The notes under the pieces are model-generated. The model worked only from the letters and a program-made list of their open reading frames with translations. It was not told where the DNA came from and made no database searches. Source: CAZHZT01 sp964537285 (GTDB lineage: Bacteria > Bacteroidota > Bacteroidia > Chitinophagales > Saprospiraceae). Taken from it: a stretch of 64,000 nucleotides of DNA. The position numbers and the translations under genes are program-made. Within the stretch, counting starts at the first letter, position 1. Every line of letters starts with the position of its first letter. Below, one piece after another: positions 44,207 through 51,830 of the stretch. The DNA is taken from the NCBI GenBank assembly GCA_964537285.1, contig CAZHZT010000014.1, positions 1-64,000 of the forward strand. The letters are read 5' to 3'.

Positions 44207-44866
44207 ATGTCGGATAAGGTAAGCATCATCATAGCAGATTCACAATATCTAACACGCCTGGGCTTAAGGGAAGTAATGGGAAATGAAGAAAAATTCCATC
44301 TTACCGCCGAAGTCACAGAAGAAGAACAGTTATTAAAGGAGCTAAACGATGCCAATGATTCGATAGATGTGGTTATACTTGATTATAATCAACCCGATAA
44401 ATTTTCACCTGAAACCATCCAAAAAATAAAACTTCATCATCCGGATATTAATGTTCTGATTATTAGCGCGGATAATGATAAACAACGCATTTATGATGTG
44501 CTGGAAAATGGGGTGAATAACTATCTGACCAAAGAATGTGATGAAGAGGAAATTCATGATGCTATTATAGCAGCCTCAAGAGGAGAGCGGTTCTTTTGCA
44601 CGAAAGTATTGGATTACATATTCGAAAAATCTTTTAGGAAAAATGAAAGTTGTGCACCAACTCCGCTTTCACCCCGGCAAATTGAAATTGTTCAGTTAAT
44701 TGCTGAGGGGAAAATCGCTAAAGAGATCGCACAAGAACTTAACCTGAGTACTCATACCGTTTATACCCATCGTAAAAACATCATGAAAAAGCTAAATGTC
44801 GCTTCTACTTCAGAACTAGTATTATATGCCGTAAGGCATGACCTCATAAAATCAGAAGTGGCCTAA
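44207..44866 (+). CDS. NarL/LuxR-family response regulator
   Basis: 219 residues. The receiver domain at about 5-125 has acidic ADSQYLTRLGL, phospho-accepting Asp in VVILDYNQPD, SADND and Lys in YLTKECDEE. The LuxR-type DNA-binding domain at about 150-212 reads LSPRQIEIVQLIAEGKIAKE and LNLSTHTVYTHRKNIMKKLN. It would control transcription after phosphorylation by a histidine kinase; no kinase gene is adjacent, so it is an orphan here. ATG start with a good -7 box upstream. Its stop overlaps the beginning of palindromic element G. Confidence 0.93.
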   Translation: MSDKVSIIIADSQYLTRLGLREVMGNEEKFHLTAEVTEEEQLLKELNDANDSIDVVILDYNQPDKFSPETIQKIKLHHPDINVLIISADNDKQRIYDVLENGVNNYLTKECDEEEIHDAIIAASRGERFFCTKVLDYIFEKSFRKNESCAPTPLSPRQIEIVQLIAEGKIAKEIAQELNLSTHTVYTHRKNIMKKLNVASTSELVLYAVRHDLIKSEVA

Positions 44867-45102
44867 GTGCTTCAAGAACTACGTTTGCCACCAAAATAAT
44901 CGCTTCTAAAGCTATCAAGGATTTAAGTAGTTCACGGAATTGGGCTACCAAACAGATGATAGCTATTTTGCGCTGAATCAAGGCGCGAGAACCGCGCTTA
45001 GCCCTTGTTAAGCAAGGCTTTGAGCAACGCAGAGTCAGCGCAAAAGAGCATCATATGGTTATGTAGTTTAATTCCGTGAACTACTTAGTTCCTGAAGCAC
45101 TA
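44865..45102. repeat. Element G, long palindrome after the LuxR gene
   Basis: Outer ends TAAGTGCTTCAAGAACTA and TTAGTTCCTGAAGCACTA. Next layer AAGTAGTTCACGGAATT on the left pairs with AATTCCGTGAACTACTT on the right, with about 42 extra bases on the left side only. The inner region has GCGCTGAATCAAGGCGCGAG and CGCAGAGTCAGCGC. It begins within the stop codon of the regulator. End fragments recur at 100-116 and 2021-2032. Confidence 0.85.
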
Positions 45103-45111
45103 GTAGAGACT

Positions 45112-45256
45112 GCCTCATAAGTAATTCGCGTGGCTTGGGAGGAGTATTTTCTATTGAGGGGTGTGCTTTTCTGAAATTTTCACTAAAAATTTCAAAAAAG
45201 CACATCTCTCAGAAAAGAATATTTCCCGCCAGTCTCGACGAAGGTACTTATGAGGC
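45112..45256. repeat. Second large imperfect palindrome
   Basis: GCCTCATAAGTA at the left and TACTTATGAGGC at the right are exact complements. The interior pairs GTGCTTTTCTGAAATTTT with AAATTTCAAAAAAGCAC with mismatches. It follows element G directly and precedes the LysM gene. Confidence 0.8.
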
Positions 45257-45266
45257 TGCCTCTGGC

Positions 45267-45318
45267 GAAATAAAAGCAAAAGGCCCGGATTTACGCCTGG
45301 GCCTTTTGCTTTTATTTC
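45267..45318. terminator. Strong A/T-flanked hairpin (bidirectional terminator type)
   Basis: GAAATAAAAGCAAAAGGCCC pairs with GGGCCTTTTGCTTTTATTTC around about 12 bases. A G/C core with flanking A and T tracts is typical of bidirectional intrinsic terminators. It lies 135 bases upstream of the LysM start. Confidence 0.8.
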
Positions 45319-45452
45319 ATCAGGCAACTTCTGGCTTAAATTTTTTTTATATTTTTTTTTACAAAAAATTGATTTTATCCAAAATTTCCTTTACTTTATG
45401 CCGTTGTAGATTGTGTATCAAGGCATTTTATTTTGAAAATTTCCTTTTCAAC

Positions 45453-47525
45453 ATGATAAAGAATAATTTAATCCTCTTAACTACTCTATTCTGTTTGTCA
45501 AATCTTTCTTTAAGTGCTCAAATCTATGTGCGCTACTTCGAAGATTGTATGCTGGAAATGGAGTACCAAACCAAAGGGAAAGGCACAAGTACCCAAAAAG
45601 TTTTTCAGGTAACTCTTGACGATAAACGGAGTCTGATACTTGAATCTGGTCGTATAGAAAAGAAATTTGAAGAACCATACGGAACTGAAAATTGTCAACA
45701 CAAAGACCTTCGGGCGGAAACGGCTAAGCTAATTAACAATGGTACTACAAGAGTTTATGTTGTTAAAGCTGCTGAAGATGGTAAGTACGAGCTCTATCAA
45801 ATTGCCAAAGCTTCAGTACTATATTATGACCCTGGGCGTTACTTCCACTATGTGTCCCCTGAAATGGATTTTGGTTATCAATATGATATACTAGATAAAA
45901 AAACAGATATCAGTAATAATCCAAAATTATCAAATATTTATTACGAAGGTGCCAGCTCTACCGATTGCTATGAGTTTATCAAACTTCGTAAAGAAACAGA
46001 AGTCAAGAAATACAAGAATACCTCTATCCGCAAAGAGTATTTTTCTTTTATTCCAAGCATAGGCATCCTTCAGGCAGAATTCCCTCTTCCTGTACCATTG
46101 ACTAGAAAAGGGGTGACCACACTTGCAAAAATCAATGGGTCAAGCCTGGATGAGTTTTGTGAAGAAAATGATAATAACCTGGTCATCGATGATCCTCAGG
46201 GCACCAATCCGGACCGAGGTACACGAGATTATGAAAATAGATCAGGGGTAGGAGTTGACCGTGGACGAAACGGAAATTCATCTCGTAGCAATTCCGGTTC
46301 TTCAACTGGTCCTAGAAGAAAAATGCGTAAAGATGATTTGATATTCATGGATGGTATCTCTAATCTATGGATTGATCGAAGTACATTCGCTCCAGCGAAT
46401 CTTCGTCTGGATGGAATTGTTTATATCGACGGCAGACAGTTTAGTCCTACCGATCTTCCTCCAATTACTTTCCCCGGGGTTTTGCCTACTTTAGGCTATA
46501 CTGATCCTTCCAAGTGTAAAGTTTACTGGGATGCTCAGTATGATCAATATATAAACCTATTTACAGGAGCAGTGATGAGAGGAACTTGCGACGGGATCGT
46601 TTATAATAATGGCTTTAGAGTTGGCAGAGTTAAGGAAGGCACTCCGGATTCCTACGAATGTTTCATTGTGGTTAATGATGAAGGTTATTACATCAATCCA
46701 GCCACTGGAATTCCTTTTACCGGCAAATGTAATGGTTATGCTTACAGAAATGGAATCATTATTGGCCGTGAAACGGATTATCCCGATCTTGAAAATAACA
46801 CCGGTAGCTCACCCAATAATCCAAATACCTCTAATCCAGGGGGGTGCGATAAAAAATCGGTTCCTGGTTTGCACGTAGTTCAACCCGGAGAAACCTTAAA
46901 CCAGATCGCTCGCTTTTATAACCTTTCCGTAGCTCAACTCAAAGAATGGAATAACCTGGCATCGGATTTCATCCGTCCTTGCAAAGAATTGACGACTTCT
47001 CCCTTAAATTATTTTGATTCTTCAGGCAAAAGTAACATCAATAGAGGCCCGTCCGATTATGACAATTATGATGTAAGAAATGCGGCGGGAGACTTTTACG
47101 TGGTTCAACCGGGCGATAACCTGGCGGGAATAGCTCAACGCTATGGATTTACTGAAGAAAAGCTAAGGGAAATAAATCAAATGAAAAATTGGGAAACCGT
47201 CAAGGTAGGGCAACATCTCAAAATAAGAGATCGTGCGGATGGTTTCGGTACAAGAGAATACGGAAATATTCGCTCTGTAAAAGATTATAGCGAAACACCT
47301 TTGAATGACCTGCTTTTCCCTGAGAAAAAGTCGATTTCACAACCTGATGAAGAAAATATTCCAAATCCAATGGAAAATAATACTATAACACAACATGTGG
47401 TGAAGAAAGGTGAAAACTTGTATCGAATTTCTCAGGAATACGGACTTACAGTCAACGAATTGAAACAATTGAACGGCTTGACATCCAATACTATATTCCC
47501 TAATCAAACATTGAAAATCCGCTAA
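45453..47525 (+). CDS. Secreted protein with three LysM domains
   Basis: 690 residues from the ATG at 45453; 106 upstream in-frame codons lie in palindromes and a terminator and are rejected. Signal peptide LILLTTLFCLSNLSLSAQ. Residues 25-300 form a domain I do not recognise (IYVRYFEDCMLEMEYQTKGK opening). An Asn/Gly/Arg-rich linker follows, then a segment around KRKMRKDDLIF-like sequence and repeated TGAVMRGTCDGIVYNNGFRV / TGIPFTGKCNGYAYRNGIII units. Three LysM domains sit at about 475-520 (HVVQPGETLNQIARFYNL), 547-590 (YVVQPGDNLAGIAQRYGF) and 646-690 (HVVKKGENLYRISQEYGL). LysM binds peptidoglycan, so it is probably wall-associated in the periplasm. Confidence 0.88.
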   Translation: MIKNNLILLTTLFCLSNLSLSAQIYVRYFEDCMLEMEYQTKGKGTSTQKVFQVTLDDKRSLILESGRIEKKFEEPYGTENCQHKDLRAETAKLINNGTTRVYVVKAAEDGKYELYQIAKASVLYYDPGRYFHYVSPEMDFGYQYDILDKKTDISNNPKLSNIYYEGASSTDCYEFIKLRKETEVKKYKNTSIRKEYFSFIPSIGILQAEFPLPVPLTRKGVTTLAKINGSSLDEFCEENDNNLVIDDPQGTNPDRGTRDYENRSGVGVDRGRNGNSSRSNSGSSTGPRRKMRKDDLIFMDGISNLWIDRSTFAPANLRLDGIVYIDGRQFSPTDLPPITFPGVLPTLGYTDPSKCKVYWDAQYDQYINLFTGAVMRGTCDGIVYNNGFRVGRVKEGTPDSYECFIVVNDEGYYINPATGIPFTGKCNGYAYRNGIIIGRETDYPDLENNTGSSPNNPNTSNPGGCDKKSVPGLHVVQPGETLNQIARFYNLSVAQLKEWNNLASDFIRPCKELTTSPLNYFDSSGKSNINRGPSDYDNYDVRNAAGDFYVVQPGDNLAGIAQRYGFTEEKLREINQMKNWETVKVGQHLKIRDRADGFGTREYGNIRSVKDYSETPLNDLLFPEKKSISQPDEENIPNPMENNTITQHVVKKGENLYRISQEYGLTVNELKQLNGLTSNTIFPNQTLKIR

Positions 47526-47553
47526 TCAAGCTCCAATAAAATACATAACCACC

Positions 47554-48009
47554 ATGGCACGCCCAACGGATAAGTTTGAGCTTACAGAAAAAGACCGTCA
47601 TTTTCTAGAAGAATTCCTTGGCAAGGATGAAAATTCATCCAGGGAATTCAAGCGTGCTAAAGTATTAATAGAGCTATCCAATGGACTTAGTGTTCGCGAA
47701 GTTGCCGAAAGCAGTGGTGTAAGTCAGCCTACAGTTTATCGCTTGCGAAGCATTTATAAAAAAGACGGGCTGTTATTTGCACTGAAAGATCAACCTAGAT
47801 CCGGAAGGCCTCAACAATTAACTATTGATGAGCGCCAAAAAATTATAGATTTAACTAAAACGGATAGACCGGAAGGTAAAAAGAAGTGGACCTTGCGTTT
47901 GCTGGCCAAAAAAGCCGGAGAATTAGGACTCGTTAACAAAGGAAGCATTTCCCACACAGAAGTAGCGAGAATCCTTAAAGAAGAAGGTATAAAATTAAGT
48001 GAAACATGA
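47554..48009 (+). CDS. Orphan IS630/Tc1-type helix-turn-helix protein, truncated by a D palindrome
   Basis: 151 residues. The sequence has the paired helix-turn-helix of the N-terminal half of IS630-family transposases: ELSNGLSVREVAESSGVSQP with TVYRLRSIYKKDG, then RPQQLTIDERQKIIDLTK and WTLRLLAKKAGELGLV, SISHTEVARILKEEGIKLS. The DDE catalytic half that should follow is absent. The stop TGA is inside a D palindrome (GAAACATGAGTC), so the ORF ends where the repeat begins. It may be a dead transposase, or a domesticated DNA-binding protein. Its start is 28 bases after the LysM stop, and it is convergent with the PorP/SprF gene. Confidence 0.8.
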   Translation: MARPTDKFELTEKDRHFLEEFLGKDENSSREFKRAKVLIELSNGLSVREVAESSGVSQPTVYRLRSIYKKDGLLFALKDQPRSGRPQQLTIDERQKIIDLTKTDRPEGKKKWTLRLLAKKAGELGLVNKGSISHTEVARILKEEGIKLSET

Positions 48010-48041
48010 GTCATCCCTGATTTTCGGGATGACTCACGTTC
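48002..48041. repeat. Family D palindrome, copy 5 (supplies a stop codon)
   Basis: AACATGAGTCATCCCTGA/TTTTCGGGATGACTCACGTT. It contains the TGA of the IS630-type HTH gene and lies 8 bases from the stop of the convergent PorP/SprF gene. It probably terminates both. Confidence 0.93.
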
Positions 48042-48048
48042 TACGCGT

Positions 48049-49119
48049 TTAAAAAGTGGGGCAAAGAATGGATTCATTTTCATAGCTGCCCAAATAAGTA
48101 ACTGAAATCTCAAAGGCCCCCTGACCTTGTTGATAAGTAGAGAGATCCTTAGCATTAATATCGTAGCTTAAGCCAATAAATATACTGTTGATTTCCAGGC
48201 CTAGTAGCCCTACAAAGGCATCAATAAAAAATTCGTCACTTTCATTTTTCACCGGCCTCACCCAAGCTCCAAGCTGCATGGCAAGATCCGAGGATTCGCT
48301 TAGTTTGAAACGAATATTTGTTCCTGTATTAAATTGGAGATGCGAGCCTTGAGAGGCAAATAAAAGTCGAGGAAGTAGAGAAACTTCATCTTCTTTGCTA
48401 ATTGGTAACTCCGCACTGAGCTGAGCAGAATATTTCGTCAATAAATTAACACCACTTCCTTCTTCTCTGATGGCCTGTTCTTCTTCACTAAGTTCTTCAT
48501 AAAAAGAAATTCTGGGGCTAAAAACGTGATGCATCGCAGCACCAATATATAAGGCCGTTCTTTCTTTAGGATTAAAGGTGTAATTAAGCCCAATATTTAG
48601 GTCGGAGAAAGAAAAATTATTCGAAGGAAACTCTTCACCGGTAGGATTCACATAGCCGGTACTTCCATCAAATTGATCATCGAAAGTAAGTGTATTGAAA
48701 TTTACATTTCGTTGACCAAGAGCTCCCTGAATTCCCAGGGTAAGAAACTGCTTTTTGTCCCAATCAAGGCCTTTATGATAGGCTACAGATAAGCCTAACT
48801 GATTGGTGCTGAAATCAATAACGCCTACATTGTCGGAGAAGAACATGATTCCGGCCGCGATAGCATCTTTGAATCTTGAATTGAGTTCCAAGTCAAATCG
48901 TACGTCAATTGCGGTAGAAAAGGTTGTATACGGTTGATCGAGCACACCCCTCCATTGGTCACGGTAAATCCCCGAAACTCTGTACCTTCCGTCAAAGGCG
49001 CCTGTCAGTGCTGGGTTGAGAGTTAAGGGAGAACCGTAAAACTGAGTAAAGTGTTGATCTTGAGCCAAGGCGAAATAAGCCGCCATACACATTCCAAAAG
49101 TGAGGATAAAGTGCTTCAT
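48049..49119 (-). CDS. PorP/SprF-family type IX secretion membrane protein
   Basis: 356 residues. Signal peptide FILTFGMCMAAYFALA, then the family opening QDQHFTQFYGSPLTLNPALT. The sequence GRYRVSGIYRDQWRGV follows, then an outer-membrane beta-barrel pattern of alternating strands to the C-terminal strand. PorP/SprF proteins sit in the outer membrane and associate with the T9SS PorK-N ring or help export specific cargo such as SprB-like adhesins. Several T9SS cargos are in this window, but none is directly next to it. The ATG at 49119 gives a proper signal peptide. Confidence 0.92.
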   Translation of the reverse strand: MKHFILTFGMCMAAYFALAQDQHFTQFYGSPLTLNPALTGAFDGRYRVSGIYRDQWRGVLDQPYTTFSTAIDVRFDLELNSRFKDAIAAGIMFFSDNVGVIDFSTNQLGLSVAYHKGLDWDKKQFLTLGIQGALGQRNVNFNTLTFDDQFDGSTGYVNPTGEEFPSNNFSFSDLNIGLNYTFNPKERTALYIGAAMHHVFSPRISFYEELSEEEQAIREEGSGVNLLTKYSAQLSAELPISKEDEVSLLPRLLFASQGSHLQFNTGTNIRFKLSESSDLAMQLGAWVRPVKNESDEFFIDAFVGLLGLEINSIFIGLSYDINAKDLSTYQQGQGAFEISVTYLGSYENESILCPTF

Positions 49120-49251
49120 GCTTCGGTGTCTAGGATGGTTTTAATTAGTAAATTCTTACCAAAATTAGATAAATTGTTAAACCTAATAACAAATGTACAA
49201 CGACTTTAACGAATATTTGTTATTTTTGAAGCAACAAGGAATTTGCTTTAT

Positions 49252-50115
49252 ATGGATTGTGGTATAGCGCATTTAAGTGTGGTTCCTATTCGCTCGGGTT
49301 CTTCGGAAAAAAGCGAAATGGTTTCCCAGCTACTGTTCGGCGAAATGGTAGAAATTCTGGAGAAAAAGGGAAAACAGTGGATCAAAGTCCGCTGCTTATG
49401 GGATAATTATATCGGTTGGATAAATGCGTTACAGGTTCAACGAATCACTCCCTCGGAATTCGGGGAGTATACCACTCATTTTTCATACTGCCTGGAAATT
49501 GCTCAACCAGCAATGAATAATAGCTTCTTCGTTCCTTTGACCCTCGGCGCTGTTTTAAGAAACTATGATGGTCTGCAATTCAGGCTCAATGGTCTTTCCT
49601 ATCAGTTTAGTGGTCAGGTAATCGACCCTCGTTTATTAGAGCCTACTGCAGAGCTAATTATTAAAATTGCCCGTCGATACCTCTATGCTCCTTACCTCTG
49701 GGGTGGCAGATCGCCCTTCGGTATCGATTGCTCCGGGTTTACTCAAATGGTTTTTAAGCTGGCGGGGGTTCAGTTACCCAGAGATGCCTATCAACAAGTT
49801 GAAATCGGCGAACTGGTTGACTTTGTGGAGCATGCACTGCCTGGTGATCTGGTCTTTTTTGAAAATAATAAAAACCGGATTAATCACGTCGGTATCCTAC
49901 TTGAAGATCATTATATTATCCACGCTTCTGGTCAGGTGCGCATCGACAAACTAGATCACTTCGGAATCTTTAACGAAGAGCTTCATAAATATACTCATCA
50001 ACTCCGTGTTATTAAGCGTATCCTTACCGAAAACCTTTCCTCAGTGTATTCTGCCAACAAACCGGATAAAACGGATGTTGTAAAAAAGGTAAGGCAGTTT
50101 TATCCAACTGCTTAG
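49252..50115 (+). CDS. NlpC/P60-family (C40) cell-wall endopeptidase with SH3 domain
   Basis: 287 residues from the ATG at 49252 (an upstream TTG adds three codons). Residues 5-65 resemble a bacterial SH3 domain (VVPIRSGSSEKSEMVSQLLF, GEMVEILEKKGKQWIKVRC). A second SH3-like stretch continues to about 130. The C40 domain at about 140-265 has catalytic Cys in FGIDCSGFTQMVFKLAG, His in NHVGILLEDHYIIHASG and the third residue His in the latter. It cleaves gamma-D-glutamyl-diamino-acid links in peptidoglycan stems. No cleavable signal peptide is seen, so recycling of muropeptides in the cytosol is possible. Confidence 0.9.
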   Translation: MDCGIAHLSVVPIRSGSSEKSEMVSQLLFGEMVEILEKKGKQWIKVRCLWDNYIGWINALQVQRITPSEFGEYTTHFSYCLEIAQPAMNNSFFVPLTLGAVLRNYDGLQFRLNGLSYQFSGQVIDPRLLEPTAELIIKIARRYLYAPYLWGGRSPFGIDCSGFTQMVFKLAGVQLPRDAYQQVEIGELVDFVEHALPGDLVFFENNKNRINHVGILLEDHYIIHASGQVRIDKLDHFGIFNEELHKYTHQLRVIKRILTENLSSVYSANKPDKTDVVKKVRQFYPTA

Positions 50116-50136
50116 TAATCTGGAACCTATTTCAGA

Positions 50137-50510
50137 ATAAAGTCTGGTAAATCCCCCCGGATCATTCTTAATGAGCAGGTTGTTTTTCAGAGGGGCGGAT
50201 TCGCCCCTCTGAAAAATAACCTGCTCATTAAGAATGATCCGGGGGATTTCATTTGGTCGAAATTTATTTGGGAAGTCCTTAAAGCAGGCCGTTAGGCCTG
50301 CCTGATCGTAGCCCTGGGTGCTCCCAGGGGTATAAGATATAGGAATCAACTTCCGCGTAGCGGAAGCACATCATAGGCCGTTGCTCTTTTGTTGTGCTTC
50401 CGCTACGCGGAAGAAATTAGGTAGAATAACCTTTTCCCCAGGAAAACCTGGGGCTACGATCAGGCAGGCCTAACGGCCTGCTTTATGTTCTTAAAATATT
50501 GACCAAATAA
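50137..50510. repeat. Multi-layer nested palindromes between the C40 gene and a small hypothetical gene
   Basis: 50149-50248: a near-perfect palindrome (ATCATTCTTAATGAGCAGGT and complement; inner CAGAGGGGCGGATTCGCCCC). 50252-50507: outermost TTTGGTC/GACCAAA, then 50281-50484 AAAGCAGGCCGTTAGGCCTG / CAGGCCTAACGGCCTGCTTT extended by CCTGATCGTAGCCC / GGGCTACGATCAGG. Inside are hairpins CCTGGGTGCTCCCAGG and CCCCAGGAAAACCTGGGG. A further palindrome occupies 50350-50413 (CTTCCGCGTAGCGGAAGCAC and complement). These are not copies of families A-E, but the architecture is the same. Confidence 0.9.
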
Positions 50511-50555
50511 AATCATCTAGAACCCTCATTAATGATAGGGAAAAAAATTATTTAA

Positions 50556-50915
50556 ATGAGTAAAATCGGATTGTTGGTAGTTTTTTCTTTGCTTACCCTG
50601 ACTTTAAGTGGGCAGTCGCTATTAGACAGGAAAAAGATTTCATTTGTGAAGCCTCCCTTTAAAATCAATTTTGGAGATAAGTCTACTACATTTATAGATT
50701 TGGATGGTTCATCCAAGCCTATGACCCTTAATATTCGGAGAGAGATCTTATTTTCCGAACAAACACCGATCCAATGGTCAAATGATCATCATCTGCCTTT
50801 TTTTTGTGAAATAGAACATCGATTAGAGAAGAAGGGAAAGATGGGGTTAAAGTTTCGTTTAGGCGATGTTCAGTATGTAGATTACCTGGAAGGAAAAAGG
50901 GATAAAGAGTATTAA
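50556..50915 (+). CDS. Small secreted hypothetical protein
   Basis: 119 residues. Signal peptide IGLLVVFSLLTLTLSGQ; mature part of about 100 residues, beta-rich and basic, with no motif I recognise (VKPPFKINFGDKSTTFIDLD opening; ends EGKRDKEY). Codon usage resembles neighbours. It runs convergently into bshB1 with two bases between the stops. Probably a small periplasmic or surface protein; function unknown. Confidence 0.65.
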   Translation: MSKIGLLVVFSLLTLTLSGQSLLDRKKISFVKPPFKINFGDKSTTFIDLDGSSKPMTLNIRREILFSEQTPIQWSNDHHLPFFCEIEHRLEKKGKMGLKFRLGDVQYVDYLEGKRDKEY

Positions 50916-50917
50916 TA

Positions 50918-51637
50918 TTAAACAAGATCAAACAAGTTTTTTACGCCCAAAGTCCTGTCTGCAATAAAGCCTTCTCCAAATTCGGCACCGATTGGGCGGC
51001 CAAAATCTCTGGCTCTTGCATAAAGAAAATCCATGAATTCCTTGCTGGAAATGGGCGAATCAGGCTCTGAAGAATCAGGGTTATAAAATTGGGACTTAAA
51101 AGCTTTAACCAGTTCCATTTTTTCATCCATATATTCAGAAATATCAACTACAAAGTCAGGCTTTAGGAAATAATCTTGTATAAAGTGATAAATTGCTTTA
51201 GGCCTCCATGGGTTTTGTAGCAAGGCATCTTCACCTTGGGTTTCAATTTTTACCAAGCCTGCCAGGAAACATGCTTCCCTTATAAGTTTGGCTCCCTTTC
51301 CGTGATCTGGGTGGCGATCTGAAATTGTATTGGCCAATACAATTTCTGGCTGATAAGTACGGATAGCTTTTATTATTTTCAGTAGATTTTCTTTGGAATG
51401 GGTAAAGAAACCATCCGGCATTTCTAAGTTAATCCTGACTTTAGCACCCATTTTTTCCCTGGCATCTTCCGCTTCCTGTAGCCGGATAGGAGCACTTCCG
51501 CGTGTTCCCAATTCTCCTTGAGTAAGGTCGATCAGGCCAACCGAACGGCCCATTTTTACATGCTTAAGCAAGGTGCCGCTGCAGCTCAGTTCTACATCAT
51601 CAGGATGAGCTGCTATGGCTAGAATATCTAATTTCAT
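50918..51637 (-). CDS. bshB1: Bacillithiol biosynthesis deacetylase BshB1
   Basis: 239 residues, LmbE/PIG-L family. Zn and catalytic motifs: AIAAHPDDVELSCSGTL (His-Pro-Asp-Asp), the diagnostic GLIDLTQGELGTRGSAPIRL, and DRHPDHGKGAKL with the second His. It deacetylates GlcNAc-malate to GlcN-malate in bacillithiol synthesis, a pathway present in many Bacteroidota. The specific BshB1 subfamily is supported by the LTQGELGTRG stretch. No other bsh gene is in the window. ATG start at 51637. Confidence 0.93.
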   Translation of the reverse strand: MKLDILAIAAHPDDVELSCSGTLLKHVKMGRSVGLIDLTQGELGTRGSAPIRLQEAEDAREKMGAKVRINLEMPDGFFTHSKENLLKIIKAIRTYQPEIVLANTISDRHPDHGKGAKLIREACFLAGLVKIETQGEDALLQNPWRPKAIYHFIQDYFLKPDFVVDISEYMDEKMELVKAFKSQFYNPDSSEPDSPISSKEFMDFLYARARDFGRPIGAEFGEGFIADRTLGVKNLFDLV

Positions 51638-51762
51638 GTGTGGATGAACTTTAAAAGAAGGTTTAGAGCTTAATTGAACACAATGCGAAACAAAAAATAC
51701 CCTTATTTGTTTGGCGGGCTCAAAAGCAGTTCATAGACTTTGGTAAGAAGATTTTGTTAGGA

Positions 51763-51822
51763 GTGAGGCTGAAAGGAATATCATTTTGAAGTTCCATTTT
51801 TTCACAATTTATGTCAAAGAAC
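51763..51822. repeat. Family A right half with part of the forward loop
   Basis: GTGAGGCTGAAAGGAATATC then ATTTTGAAGTTCC and TTTCACAATTTATGTCAAAG form the right arm with a remnant of the forward centre. The left arm is absent. It ends 9 bases from the stop of the following minus-strand gene. Confidence 0.85.
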
Positions 51823-51830
51823 TAAAATTG

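Noticed and set aside
45135..45452. N-terminal extension of the LysM protein
   Set aside because: Encoded by palindromes and a terminator; a standard signal peptide starts at 45453.
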